Shown: positions 44,679 through 56,812 of the stretch, one piece after another
Numbering within the stretch: position 1 is the stretch's first letter
Layout: each line of letters starts with the position of its first letter
Assembly: GCF_022539505.1 (NCBI RefSeq)
Contig: NC_061508.1
Coordinates: forward strand, 59,936,033-60,000,032
Length of the DNA stretch: 64,000 nucleotides
Reading direction: 5' to 3'
Source of the DNA: Lolium rigidum
Lineage: Eukaryota; Streptophyta; Magnoliopsida; Poales; Poaceae
Program-made: the position numbers and the translations under genes
The notes under the pieces: model-generated
Databases searched by the model: none
What the model saw: only the letters and a program-made list of their open reading frames with translations
What the model was told of the DNA's origin: nothing

Positions 44679-45194
44679 CTACGGGCCGTCGCTGCCCTCG
44701 TCGTCGCCGTCGTCGCCGCTGTCGGCGCTGCTCCCGGCGGGCTCGTCGTCGCTCCAATGGCCGCCGACCGGGCCCTCATTGTCCTCGTCCTCTTCGTCAG
44801 CGTCGTCGTCGTCGCTGTCGAAGTCGCTGAGGTTCCCCGGCCAAGGGCAGAACCGCTTGGCCGGAGGCTCGTCGGAGGAGGTGTCGTCCTCCTCCTCCTC
44901 CTCTTCTTCCTCCTCCTCCTCCTCGGGAGAGGTGAAGTCACAGGAGAAGCGATCGTCGTCGCTCTCCTCCTCCGTTTCCCCGTCGGCGAGGGAGCGGAGG
45001 TCGCTTTCCCCGTCGGTCAGGGACTTGTCGTCCTCCGACCAGATGGAGAAGTCATGGCTAGACTCCTCCCCGGCCTCAATGGCACGGCGGGTGTTGGCTG
45101 CGTGGACCTCCGCTGGGTTCGGCTCCGGCGTCGGCTCGCGAGACGAAGAGGACTGGGTGGAAAGATCCGATGAAGCAGAGGAGGGAGAGGACAT
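44679..45194 (-). CDS. Antisense acidic ORF of the non-autonomous element (171 aa), function unknown
   Basis: The minus strand encodes MSSPSSASSDLSTQSSSSRE, then a segment with SSHDFSIWSEDDKSLTDGES, a run of twelve Glu, then DDTSSDEPPAKRFCPWPGNL and a Ser/Asp-rich end. I recognise the type: Ser-rich start with SEDDxSLTDGE and acidic repeats, annotated many times in wheat and barley and carried antisense near the 3' LTR of Tat-like elements. No fold or catalytic motif is visible. The opposite-strand Ser-rich ORFs (44779-45246) are shadows produced by the acidic codons. A possible minus-strand TATA (TTATTTAA) lies at 45262-45269, about 70 bp upstream. Confidence 0.68.
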   Translation of the reverse strand: MSSPSSASSDLSTQSSSSREPTPEPNPAEVHAANTRRAIEAGEESSHDFSIWSEDDKSLTDGESDLRSLADGETEEESDDDRFSCDFTSPEEEEEEEEEEEEDDTSSDEPPAKRFCPWPGNLSDFDSDDDDADEEDEDNEGPVGGHWSDDEPAGSSADSGDDGDDEGSDGP

Positions 45195-45456
45195 GGTGAC
45201 ACAGGAGGGCTTTTGGAGTGCTAATGCGAAGAAGATGCGGGAATAAACTGTGCGGAGCGGTTAAATAAAAGGGGATATAGTGGAAATTCAATGCCACAGC
45301 AGTTTCCGAGGAAGTGGTGCCTAAAAGAAAAAAAAACTGCCAGGTCACGCGGAGAAGTTGAGAAGGCAAGGCATCATGATGAAGGATACTGCAACGGTTC
45401 TGCCACGACATGACCCAACGAAGGAATAGCAGAGTGATTTTGGAATTATCAATTCC

Positions 45457-45471
45457 AAAACCAGGGGGGCA
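45457..45471 (+). other. Polypurine tract of the non-autonomous element
   Basis: AAAACCAGGGGGGCA directly precedes the 3' LTR start TGTGTTATCA at 45472, as needed for plus-strand priming. Confidence 0.8.
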
Positions 45472-46641
45472 TGTGTTATCACCAGAATTTGACCGAGTCA
45501 GAGGTGGGCCGCGATCAAGATGGACTTGAAGATATATACATAGAAGGAATACGTAAATCGGCCTTTTATACCAAGTTGGGCTAGATTGCCCGTGTATCTG
45601 TAACATATTAGATCGCATCTTAGTTTAGAAGTTAGAGTTTTACCCGTGCACGGTTTGGTGCACGCCCACATTAGAAAGTCCCCTGGACTATAAATATGTA
45701 TCTAGGGTTTATGGAATAAACAACAACCAACGTTCAACCCCAAACAAATCTCGGCGCATCGCCAACTCCTTCGTCTCGAGGGTTTCTACCGGTAAGCACC
45801 ATGCTGCCTAGATCGCATCTTGCGATCTAGGCAGCGTAATGCCTATCACGTTGTTCATGCGTTGCTCGTACTGAAGCCTTTTTGATGGCGAGCAACGTAG
45901 TTATCTTAGACATGTTAGGGTTAGCATTGTTCTTCGTATAATATGCTATCGTAGTGCGACCCTTGCATGTCTAGCCGCCCTTACACCTATCTTAGGTGTA
46001 GGGGCGGCACCCCGCTTGATCATCGTTTAGTAGATTCGATCCGTTACGGTTGCTCCTTGATTCTTCAAGGATTAGTTTAATATCTGCAATAGTTAGGCCT
46101 TACAAAGGGTTGGAGGATCCGGCGGCGTGTAGGGTGTAGTTTGCTAGCCCTAGACGGGACGTTCCGAGGATCAACCTCGTGTTGGTTTTTAGGCCCCGTC
46201 TAGGATCGGCTTACGATCACCGTACGCGAGCGCGAGGCCCAATCGTGAGTAGGATGATCCGATTATGCGGTGAAAACCCTAAATCGTCGTAGATCATATT
46301 AACTTTATCTTGATCAAGCGGGACCACCATATATTCGGACACCTTGTCCGAATCATGGGTGGATCGGCTCTTTGAGCCGATTCACGGGATAACTCGAGAG
46401 CCGATCGAGGCTCGTATTTAATGTTTACGTGTGTGCCCTGCAGGAAACTAAGCGAGGCATCATCCACACCTTCCCGACCGGGTATAGGTCGGGTGGCACG
46501 CCCTTGCGACAGCATCGGGTGTGTGACCAGGAGGCTTTGCGGGCCGTCGCTCAGAGGGACTGGGGCCAGCCGCAGCCCTAGTTGTTCCCGGCTCTACTGT
46601 GTTGCCCGTCGCTGCCCGCCGGTGGGTTTCTGACGCCAACA
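45472..46641 (+). mobile_element. 3' LTR (1170 bp) of the non-autonomous Gypsy element
   Basis: It starts TGTGTTATCA and ends GACGCCAACA. It contains the same TATA box and the three hairpins (first at 45804-45834) as the 5' copy. It is followed by ACTCC (46642-46646), the likely target duplication; the left copy is in the gap. Confidence 0.95.
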
Positions 46642-48227
46642 ACTCCATAAACATGTGGTCCTGTTTACCGAGTTCAGTTTCGCTTGGGGACAAGGGAAGT
46701 CTAAGCTTGGGGGAGTTGATACGTCCAATTTGCATCACTATTTTATATCATAATTTGCTGTTATTCATTGATATATTTCATATTTGGAGATAATACTTAT
46801 GGTATTTCATCTATTTTGCATGTTTCATGATTATTGGAGGATCGCGCACCGGAGTCAGGATTCTGCTGGAAAAAGCGCCGTCAGAATGCAATATTTCGGA
46901 AGATCAACAGTTGACGGAAATTACATGAAAAATCCTATTTTTCCAGAAGACGAAGGGAGCCAAAAGGGGGAGCCGAGGGGACCCGAGGTGGGCCCACCCC
47001 ATAGGCCGGCGCGGCCCAAGGCCTGGCCGCGCCGCCCTGTGAGGAGGGGGCCCATAGCCCCCTCTTGCCTCCTTTTCTTCGCGTACGCCTTCGTCCCGAA
47101 AACCTAAGCTCCAGGGGTACATCGCGAAGCGTCACAGCCGCCTCTGCGGGGCGGAGAACACCAGAGAGAAAAGAGCTCTCCGGCAGGCTGAGATCCGCCG
47201 GGGAAATTCCCTCCCGGAGGCGGAAATCGACGCCATCATCACCGTCATCGAGCTGGACATCATCTCCATCACCATCATCATCATCTTCATCATCATCACC
47301 GCCGTCTCCACCGCTGCACGCCGTCACCGCTGTAACAATTTGGGTTTGATCTTGATTGTTTGATAGGGGAAACTCTCCCGGTGTTGATTTCTACTTGTTA
47401 TTGATGCTATTGAGTGAAACCATTGAACCAAGGTTTATGTTCAGATTGTTATTCATCATCATATCACCTCCGATCATGTTCCATATGATGTCTCGTGAGT
47501 AGTTCGTTTAGTTCTTGAGGACATGGGTGAAGTCTAAATGTTAGTACTGAAGTATGGTTGAGTAATATTCAATGTTATGATATTTAACTTGTGGTGTTAT
47601 TCTTCTAGTGATGTCGTGTGAACGTCGACTACACGACACTTCACCTTTATGGGCCTAGGGGAATGCATCTTGTACTCGTTTGCCAATTGCGGGATTGCCG
47701 GAGTGACAGAAACCTGAGCCCCCGTTGGTATATCGATGCAGGAGGGATAGCAGGATCTCGAGTTTAAGGCTGTGGTTAGATTTATCTTAATTACTTTCTT
47801 GTAGTTGCGGATGCTTGCAAGGGGTATAATCACAAGTATGTATTAGTCCTAGGAAGGGCGGTACATTAGCATAGGTTCACCCACACAACACTTATCAAAA
47901 CAATGAAGATTAATTAGCCGTATGTAGCGAAAGCACTAGACTAAAATCTCGTGTGTCCTCGAGAACGTTTGGTTATTATAAGTAAACAAACCGGCTTGTC
48001 CTTTGTGCTAAAAAGGATTGGGCCACTCGCTGCAATTATTACTCTCGCACTTTTCTTACTCGTACTTTATTCATCTGTTACATCAAAACCCCCGAATACT
48101 TGTCTGTGAGCATTTACAGTGAGTCCTTCATCGAAACTGCTTGTCAACACCTTCTGCTCCTCGTTGGGATCGACATTCTTACTTATCGAAGATACTACGA
48201 TACACCCCCTATACTTGTGGGTCATCA
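46642..48227 (+). mobile_element. 3' end of a second Athila-type element: polypurine tract and 1511-bp LTR
   Basis: 46642-46716 is the end of the internal region, with ACATGTGGTCCTGTTTACCG and the polypurine tract TCTAAGCTTGGGGGAGT. The LTR runs 46717 (TGATACGTCC) to 48227 (GGGTCATCA), 1511 bp. It is the same family and length as 34288-35798, but on the opposite strand. The young element was inserted about 75 bp before this LTR. Upstream internal sequence in this orientation is not visible. Confidence 0.88.
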
Positions 48228-48540
48228 AGCAGTAGTATCAGGATGATGGACAGCAGGACGTCTACGATAACTAGGATCGTCTTCTAACGTCAAGCGTTGC
48301 CTGTGGATTAGATGGACTACTACTACTTCGCTTCCGCTATGTGTTGTGTATGTTCATCATTAGATCAACTATTATTGTAAGCGTGGATCATGTGATCTAT
48401 TGTTGTAAGATGACTATGGTTTGTAATGAATGATGACTCTATGATATCAACTGTTATGTCTCGCAAAAACAATCTTCCTGGGATTGCGATGTATGGCATA
48501 ATAGACATCTGGACTTAAAAATCCGGGTGTTGACAGGGAC
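48228..48540 (+). mobile_element. Probable LTR tail of another retrotransposon
   Basis: The sequence TGGACTACTACTACTTCGC to CCGGGTGTTGACA has the look of a Gypsy LTR 3' part ending in TTGACA. The beginning was replaced by the element on the left. Weak, by style only. Confidence 0.35.
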
Positions 48541-50247
48541 TACCTCTTCATCATGATAATTTGAGTAGAGATGTAAACCTTTAGTTGAGACTATCCAAAA
48601 GAAAATGACAGGTTGGAGGGGAATTTTTTTGTCATCGGCCGCCAAGAGGATTCTTATTCAAACATGTCTTTCTGTATTCCAATATAAATGCTATCTTTAC
48701 TTAGTCCCCAAAAGTGGGCCCTAGGTATATTGATCTCGCCATTCCACTTCCTTTGATCAAGGCATGTTTGCTTGTAACAAAGATTAGTTCAGTTGAACTT
48801 ACAAATATCTCACATGCTGATCACCCCATGTTGTCTTAACAACCACCACTGCCTCTGTTACGTCTCACCGGTCAGGTCTTTGCCCAACTACAACTTTCCA
48901 ACATAAGCGTTCCTTTTCTTTAGAAAACCATTACCCATCGCTACATCTAGATAATCCCTATACACCCAGTATGCATTGTCGCTCAAATGCCAACCAACGC
49001 AATCAAATGAATTAGTGGAAAGGGTTAGTGCAATCTACTTATAGGCTTCAACGTCATACTCACATGTGACGGGAAGACAAGTCAACTCATGTACAAACTT
49101 AGAGGTATACATCAAGAGGCATATACGTGTGAATCAATGACTCAGAGGTATAAGTCGAAGGCATATACATGGACATGGAGGGGGGACAACAATAATTTTA
49201 GGATAAATTGCGAAAGCCAAGACTCAAACTTGAGATGTTAGGCTCCGACATCATGTCAAGGTTCGTGAACTAGCCAACGCAACCAAAAGCCCGAACTAAT
49301 GGAAGTGGCTAGTGCAATTCATTTATACACTTCAACATGGCCCACTAAACCAGTGCCTTTGACCCATCACCTGCACCATGGGTCGACTACAAGAGAGTCT
49401 CAGACCACCAAGTAGGCTCAATTGTTAAAAAGGATCTTAAGTTCTCTCCTGTGAAATGCTATCCTAGGGAGGGGACACCTCAACGTATAAAATATGTCCC
49501 CCCTCCTCCCACAATTGAATTTAGACTCACCCAAACAACACCCTCACAAATCAATCACCATGTCCCGTTAACACCGCCATCCTAGCCACCAATCAAGACT
49601 AGCCACATTGAGTTCACCGATATTTGTATACGGGTATCTAGACTCTCATGCCACTTGATAGAACCTACCCGGATAAAAAAGTGCTAAAAGTAAACGAGGA
49701 GATTATATTTGTTGATGAGGTTGAGGTATCAATCCTCAGGGCATGACTATGTCATTCGTCCCATAAATCAAGCATACTACAATCGACGACAAGCCCACCA
49801 AGTCTATCGATCACATGTCTGACCACGGTGCCATGGCCAGTTTGGTCACACAGCTAAAGATGACAAGGGCGTTCCCTTTGGTTATCTTGTGTCTAGCATG
49901 ACGATTTCGTCTAGTCTATTCTAGCTATCCCGTGACGTATTTATAAAACAGATCCGGGTTGCATGTATTGGTCTTGAACACCTAACCCACCACTTATTTT
50001 AGTTCCAGATGTAGCGCTATATAAATATTCCACAAAATTTCTACATGACTACAACCTGTATTCAGAATCTATAGATACTGTGTCACACTAGTGCCGTTAG
50101 TCCATCAATCTTCAACCCACTTTCTCCCGTGATTGGAGCCGCACAAGTCAGCCCACTGCTAAAAACCTATCTCTCAATTAAAGATGTCTAGTTAGTACCA
50201 ACATTAGCTTTGCCGGCAGCTACAAGGGACCATTAAATTAAGCTCAG
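48541..50247. other. Intergenic DNA with a short LINE-like scrap
   Basis: At 48585-48700 frames on + read like the end of a LINE reverse transcriptase (TIQKKMTGWRG, then ILIQTCLSVFQY), 5'- and 3'-truncated. At about 48990-49330 two related ~80-bp stretches (CCAACGCAA, TAGTGCAATTCATTTATA-like) are ~300 bp apart. Nothing else was recognised. Confidence 0.4.
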
Positions 50248-51537
50248 CACTACAACAAAAATGAGCACGTGTTCCATCGTTTGCCCTTAGTCCCTTACGA
50301 TATGTGGGATTTATGATCTTTAAGTTCACATGATAACTCTACCGCGAACCGGAACCATGGCATGGGTGCTTGTACAAACAGTGAGCTCTGACATGCATGG
50401 TTCCCGCCTCTTCGGCTCAGAGACATGAATCGTTCAGACATGTCCAACAACACGTTCATGCTGGAATAATAATTAATTTCCTATTTTCACTGTAATTTTC
50501 GATTTCGTGAGTATAAAATGAAGAACAAAAGTAAAATACTCGTATATGCGATCCATGTATTGGCAACAGTGATTCCAGGACCCACAACCGGTGTTGGCTA
50601 GTATCACCAAGAAGCTGCCGTTGGCCGCCGTTGACGTAGTTCCGTCGACACAATTCGGGTCGACACAACAGAGGTGGTCATCAGTGTTGACCAGGTTGTC
50701 AGCGCAACCTCGTGCCGATGGCTTTACCTTGTCGTCGGCCCAGCTTCGTTGTCGGCGTTTAAAACTAACAACCGCGACCATTTGATGGCGTCCCGAGTTA
50801 CTCCGACGACCATTCTGTCGGCAGACCTGCCCACATGGCAGCTTCTGAGAGAACCTAGGAGCAGCAAAAACCTAGGAGCGGCAAGACACAGATGGTCAGG
50901 TCCTCGGCACAATGGGGGACCTAGGCACTACTACGCCGGCGAGTTGGGCCAGCTGGCTGCATGGGAGCAGCGAGACGCCAACTGTCGGCCCAATTAGAAC
51001 TTGGACCGGGGAGACGTCAGCGGCCTGGCCGTGGGCACAGCTCCAACTATGCCTACTATGGCCATTGGCACCTCGCCACGTTTCCATGGCCGCCCGTGAG
51101 GGCCGTCGGCGTAGGCGTAATGCCGTCAGACGGCTACCATTCTGTGGGATGACAATGCCATCTATCAACTAGCTTTGCCGACGGCTTAGTAAAACCAAGG
51201 GTTGCCATTGGCATAGCGCCTGATACGCCGACAGCCGAGCAATGTAGATATCATCCTTTGGCATAGCTCCAGGTATGCCGACGGTTTTTCTCCTGCCGTA
51301 TGCATCCATGCCTGATGTCGACGTCCCTGAAAAATGACCGTCGGCATAGTTTTTTCCCGTTGGCATAGCGCCTGATGTGCTGCCAGCTGAGCTATGTCGA
51401 CTGCTGCTGTTGGCATAGCTCCAGGTACGCCACGGGTTTTCTCCTGTCGTACGCATCCATGCCTGATGCCTTCGTCCCCGACAAATGACAGTCGACGTAG
51501 CTTTTCTTCATCGGCGTTTGGCTGTTTTCTTGTAGTG
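50248..51537. mobile_element. Non-autonomous CACTA element (1290 bp)
   Basis: The left end is CACTACAACAAAAATGA and the right end, reversed, is CACTACAAGAAAACAGCC. Subterminal DNA on the right has many copies of GGCATAG / CTATGCCGAC words and a tandem repeat with a 152-bp period (51208-51500; each unit has TTGGCATAGCGCCTGAT and TATGCATCCATGCCTGAT-like text). No transposase is present. Flanking triplets are CAG and GCC, so the 3-bp target duplication is not preserved. Confidence 0.7.
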
Positions 51538-52597
51538 GCCGGTGATAGGAAATTGGAGTTGGGTTAAAACGAGACTCGTGACATGGTTTTACTGCGTAAA
51601 ATAGGCTATGTGGTACTTCATTGATTATTGTTCTTTATCACACCTTGCACCCATTTTGTTACTTTTGGCTTTTCATAACATGTATTGGTCCAGTTATGAG
51701 CATTTTTGTCCAAAAAAAGTCCTGTTAAGAAAACAGTCACCTTAAACAATTGTGATTTGACATTGAAACTTTGCTGACATGGGAAAATATACAAAAAAGG
51801 ATAAACTAATCTAGATTTCCTCATTCCTTGTTAGGATTTTCATTTCAAGCAGTCGTAGAGCACACGAATCTGAGCATGAGTATATGATTAAAATTATGTT
51901 GCCAATCTATATAAAACTAGACATTAACGTGTTATGATGTCAATAATGGAAGCTAGACCCAGCATGTACATCTGCCACCCATAGCTATCAGTCCTTTGGG
52001 TCAATAATGAAAGAGGGAAAAATAAGCATGTCATCCGTCGTGGTGTTGTCATGCTGCTTCATCGTCCATATTAGGAAGAGGGGGAGCTGTCTTTTCCCTT
52101 TCCCTGAAAAAGTCAAGATTAAACTACTTGATATAAACATGTGAAATTCAAAAGTGTGTACTTTTATATGCTGGGCCGGACTTGCTCCACGCATTCATTG
52201 CTCCTACACAAAAGGGGAACCTTGCACACATGTTCCTTTCACTCTCACAACCAAAAATAACTATAATTTTTTCCCACATTTTTCGGACTTCAAGATTGTT
52301 GTTTTGTGTTTTACATCTTTTAGGTAGCAAAAATGTTCAGCTGTTTGTACATCAGTGACTTCCATAAAAAAATAGTCTAAGATCATCTAATCTTTTAATT
52401 TTCCGCTTCTCATTCGTACAAAAAGGTATCATTTGATTTAGGGAAAAGGCAAACAAACTGGCATTCAGTTAAATTAACTATAGTTTCATTGAGGGGGGAA
52501 GGGACCCAATAGGAGGAAAACAGAAACTACGGACCCACCACCGTCAGGTAGACTAGGGTAGTTCCCACTGGCCAGTGCGATGATATATCTCATCGAT
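51538..52597. other. Intergenic AT-rich DNA
   Basis: No gene or repeat was recognised. ORFs of 60-68 codons on the minus strand are not supported. Confidence 0.4.
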
Positions 52598-52785
52598 TTA
52601 CACAAAATTAACCTAAATCTAGAAAACTCTTACAAAATAACCTTGTTCCAAAAAGATTTCACAAAATAACCTTTTGTTCGGCTCCTCTCCAGATGGAGCC
52701 ATACTCACTAGCATAGCTCCCAGGTGGAGCCCAGCTGAGAAGCACGACGCCGTTCTAGGTGGAGCCAAACTCAATAGCACGGTGA

Positions 52786-54385
52786 TACGTCTCAAACGTA
52801 TCTATAATTTCTTATGTTCCATGCTACTTTTATGATGATACTCACATGTTTTATACACATTATATGTCATTATTATACATTTTCCGGCACTAACCTATTG
52901 ACGAGATGCCGAAGAGCCGATTGTCTGTTTTACTGCTGTTTTTGGTTTCAGAAATCCTAGTAAGGAAATATTCTCGGAATTGGACGAAATCAACGCCCAG
53001 GGGCTTATTTTTCCACGAAGCTTCCAGAAGACCGAGGGAGATACGAAGTGGGGCCACGAGGCGACGCCACACTAGGGCGGCGCGGCCCAAGCCCTGGCCG
53101 CGCCGGCCTAGCGTGTGGGCCCCTCGTGACTCTTTCTGACATGCCCTTCCGCCTACATATAGTCTTCGTCGCGAAACCCCCAGTACCGAGAGCCACGATA
53201 CGGAAAACCTTCCAGAGACGCCGCCGCCGCCAATCCCATCTCGGGGGATTCAGGAGATCGCCTCCGGCACCCTGCCGGAGAGGGGAATCATCTCCCGGAG
53301 GTCTCTTCATTGCCATGATCGCCTCCGGATCGATGTGTGAGTAGTACACCCCTGGACTATGGGTCCATAGCAGTAGCTAGATGGTTGTGTTCTCCTCATT
53401 GTGCTATCATGTTAGATCTTGTGAGCTGCCTATCATGATCAAGATCATCTATTTGTAATGCTACATGTTGTGTTTGTTGGGATCCGATGAATATTGAATA
53501 CTATGTCAAGTTGATTATCAATCTATCATATATGTTGTTTATGTTCTTGCATGCTCTCCGTTGCTAGTAGAGGCTCTGGCCAAGTTGATACGTGTAACTC
53601 CAAGAGGGAGTATTTATGCTCGATAGTGGGTTCATGCCTCCATTAAATCTGGGACAGTGACAGAAAGTTCTAAGATTGTGGATGTGCTGTTGCCACTAGG
53701 GATAAAACATCGATGCTTTGTCTAAGAATATTTGTGTTGATTACATTACGCACCATACTTAATGCAATTGTCTGTTGCTTGCAACTTAATACCGGAAGGG
53801 GTTCGGATGATAACCTGAAAGTGAACTTTTTAGGCATAGATGCATGCTGGATAGCGGTCTATGTACTTTGTCGTAATGCCCTAATTAAATCTCATAGTAC
53901 TCATCATGATATATGTATGTGCATTGTTATGCCTTCTTTTTTTGTTAATTGCCCAACTGTAATTTGTTCACCCAACATGCTATTTATCTTATGGGAGAGA
54001 CACCACTAGTGAACTGTGGACCCCGGTCCATTCTTTACATCTGAAATACAATCTACTGCAATACTTGTTCTTTACTGTTCTTCGCATACAAACATCATCT
54101 TCCACACTATACGGTTAATCCTTTGTTACAGCAAGCCGGTGAGATTGACAACCTCACTGTTACGTTGGGGCAAAGTACTTTGATTGTGTTGTGCAGGTTC
54201 CACGTTGGCGCCGGAATCCCTGGTGTTGCGCCGCACTACACTTCGCCGCCATCAACCTTCAACGTGCTTCTTGGCTCCTCCTGGTTCGATAAACCTTGGT
54301 TTCTTTCTGAGGGAAAACTTGCTACTGTACGCATCACACCTTCCTCTTGGGGTTCCCAACGGACGTGTGTTAATTGCACGCATCA
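52786..54385 (+). mobile_element. Solo Athila-type LTR (1600 bp) with 5-bp target duplication
   Basis: It starts TGATACGTCTCAAACG and ends TGCACGCATCA. CACGG flanks both sides (52781-52785 and 54386-54390). No internal sequence is attached. It is inserted within the 37-bp tandem array of the palindrome and is the intact reference copy for the LTRs at 1-752 and 28694-30295. The 100-aa and shorter ORFs inside are not genes. Confidence 0.95.
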
Positions 54386-54390
54386 CACGG

Positions 54391-54523
54391 CTCTGTTCTG
54401 GGTAGAACCAAGCTCAGAACCATAGCGCCGTCCCAGGTGGAACCAAACTCAGTAGCACGGCGCCGTCCGAGGTGGAGCCAAGATCAGTAGCACGGCCCCG
54501 TCCCAGGTGGAGCCAAGGTTCTT
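54391..54523. repeat. Tandem ~37-bp repeat array (left arm)
   Basis: About four units like GTCCCAGGTGGAGCCAAG + CTCAGTAGCACGGCGCC continue the units at 52682-52785 that lie on the other side of the solo LTR. The matching inverted array is at 57318-57515. Confidence 0.75.
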
Positions 54524-54529
54524 AGCTAT

Positions 54530-54640
54530 TTTCTAACGACAATTGGGAGTGGTTCATGCACCTAGTGATGACCAAGGTTATTGAACCCAAAAGAGAGGTT
54601 TGCATCATCTCAGACCGCTACCAAGGGATACACAAGACCG
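54530..54640 (+). pseudogene. Mutator-like transposase fragment, plus strand
   Basis: The frame reads DNWEWFMHLVMTKVIEPKRE then VCIISDRYQGI. The SDR..GI block, preceded by a Trp-rich stretch, is typical of MULE transposases, with the Asp of SDR as a presumed catalytic residue. Only about 37 residues remain. The inverted partner lies at 57202-57310. Confidence 0.65.
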
Positions 54641-55014
54641 TTATTTTCTATTATTATGCTTAATTTCATTTAGATGGTTACGTGTGCAAAATTGCCGCTG
54701 ATGGGCGCTTAAACCCCTGCTCCGACAGACAGTCTCCCTTCAGCCTAACCTTGTCAGAAATGACTTTGAGTCACTGATGCACGCGAAACATGTCAGATGT
54801 AAGCGCTCCGCAGACATGCCTTATTAGGCGCATGTGAGAAGTTTTGTGGTGCCTCCGGATCCTCTGGGTTATTATACTGACGATTGGTTAATAAACATCC
54901 ATCAGTTTGTTGTGATTTCCTAGATATTTTGGACGCTCTTCCGGTCCGTGGTTGTGAGCTACTACCTGCTTGTTGGTACTAGATTGCACTTAGGAACCCA
55001 AGCTGCTGCGGAAG

Positions 55015-56812
55015 TGTTGGAGATATGCCCAAGAGGCAATAATAAAATGGTTATTATATATCTTTATATTTATGATAAATGTTTGCATATCATGCTATAA
55101 TTGTATTAACCGAAACATTGATACATGTGTGTTATGTAAACAACAAGGAGTCCCTAGTAAGCCTCTTGTATAACTAGCTTGTTGATTAATAGATGATCAT
55201 AGTTTCATGATCATGAACATTGGATGTTATTAATAACAAGGTTATGTCATTAGATGAATGATGTAATGGACACACCCAATTAAGCGTAGCATAAGATCAC
55301 ATCATTAAGTTCATTTGCTATAAGCTTTCGATACATAGTTACCTAGTCCTTCGACCATGAGATCATGTAAATCACTTGTGCCGGAAGGGTACTTTGATTA
55401 CATCAAACGCCACTGCGTAAATGGGTGGTTATAAAGGTGGGATTAAGTATTCGGAAAGTATGAGTTGAGGCATATGGATCAAGAGTGGGATATTGTCCAT
55501 CATGATGACGGATAGATATACTCTGGGACCTCTCGGTGGAATGTCGTCTAATTAGCTTGCAAGCATATGAATGGTTCATAAGAGATGACATACCACGGTA
55601 CGAGTAAAGAGTACTTGTCGGAGACGAGGTTGAACAAGGTATAGAGATACCGATGATCAAACCTCGGACAAGTAAAATATCGCGTGACAAAGGGAATCGG
55701 TATCGTATGTAAATGGTTCAATCGATCACTAAGTCATCGTTGAATATGTGGGAGCCATTATGGATCTCCAGATCCCGCTATTGGTTATTGGTCGGAGAGA
55801 AGTCTCAACCATGTCTGCATAGTTCACAAACCGTAGGGTGACACACTTAAGGTTTGATGTCGTTTAAGTAGATATGGAATATGGAATGGAGTTCGAAGTT
55901 TTGTTCGGAGTCTCGGATGGGATCCAGGACATCACGAGGAGGTCCGGAATGGTCCGGAGAATAAGATTCATATATAGGAAGTCATTTTCTAAGTTTGAAA
56001 ATGATCCGGTGCATTTATGGAAGGTTCTAGAAGGTTCTAGAAAAGTCTGGAAGAAATCACCATGGAAGGTTCTAGAAGGTTCTGGAAAAGTCCGGAAGAA
56101 ATCACCATAGAAGGTTCTAGAAAAGTCAGCCTAAGGGAGGAGGAGTCCCAGGTGGACTCCACCCCATGGTGGCTGGCCACCCCACCAAGGAAGGGGTGGG
56201 AGTCCCACCTTGAGTAGGAGTCCCACCTTGGGTAGGTTTCGTCCTTATGGAAGGTTTAGGAGTTGGACGCTTATTCATTTTCTGGGCAAACCCTTGGGGC
56301 TATTCCACCTATATATAGATGAGGAGAGGGAGGGGGCCAGCCACACCTTGGCCGCACCACCCTTGACCCCCAGAGGCCGGCGCCCATAGCCCCCTCTCCC
56401 CAAACCCTAGCCGGCCTCCTCCTCCACCTCTCCCGCATACGCTTTGGCGAAGCCCTGCCGGAGATCTCCACCACCACCGCCACCACGCCGTCGTGCTACC
56501 GGGATTCCGAGGAGGATCTACTACTTCCGCTGCCCGCTGGAACGGGGAGAAGGACGTCTTCATCAACACCGAACGTGTGACCGAGTACGGAGGTGCTGCC
56601 CGACTGTGGCACCGTCAAGATCTTCTACGCGCTTTTGAAAGCGGCAAGTGATCATCTTCTGCAACAACGAGATCTAATCTCGTAGGCTTTGGAAATCTTC
56701 AAGGGTTAGTCTCGTGATCTTCTCGTTGCTCCCATCTACTAGATTGCATCTTGGTTTGGTTTTCGTTCTTGCGGTAGGAATTTTTTTGTTTTCTATGCTA
56801 CGAATCCCATCA
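55015..56812 (+). mobile_element. Solo Copia LTR of Angela/BARE-1/WIS type (1798 bp) with 5-bp target duplication
   Basis: It starts TGTTGGAGATATGCCCAAGA and GGCAATAATAAA and ends TTCTATGCTACGAATCCCAT + CA, the standard ends of this Triticeae Copia group. GGAAG flanks both sides (55010-55014 and 56813-56817). A TATA box CCTATATATAG is at 56308-56318. The U3 has a short tandem repeat (GAAGGTTCTAGAAGGTTCT, 56020-56115). No internal region is attached. Confidence 0.95.

Noticed and set aside
44670..45246. Two + strand ORFs (155-167 codons) with Ser or Val/Leu runs
   Set aside because: They mirror the acidic minus-strand ORF; its start resembles a known repeated family and theirs does not.
48454..48645. 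63-aa minus-strand ORF
   Set aside because: It overlaps a LINE-like scrap read on the other strand and shows no motif.
50927..51537. Alternative CACTA left end at CACTACTACGCCGGCG
   Set aside because: It lacks the A-rich continuation of the right terminus; CACTACAACAAAAATGA at 50248 is the better match.
56271..56638. ORFs of 64-86 codons near the end of the Angela-type LTR
   Set aside because: They are within the LTR leader, which has no conserved protein in this family.
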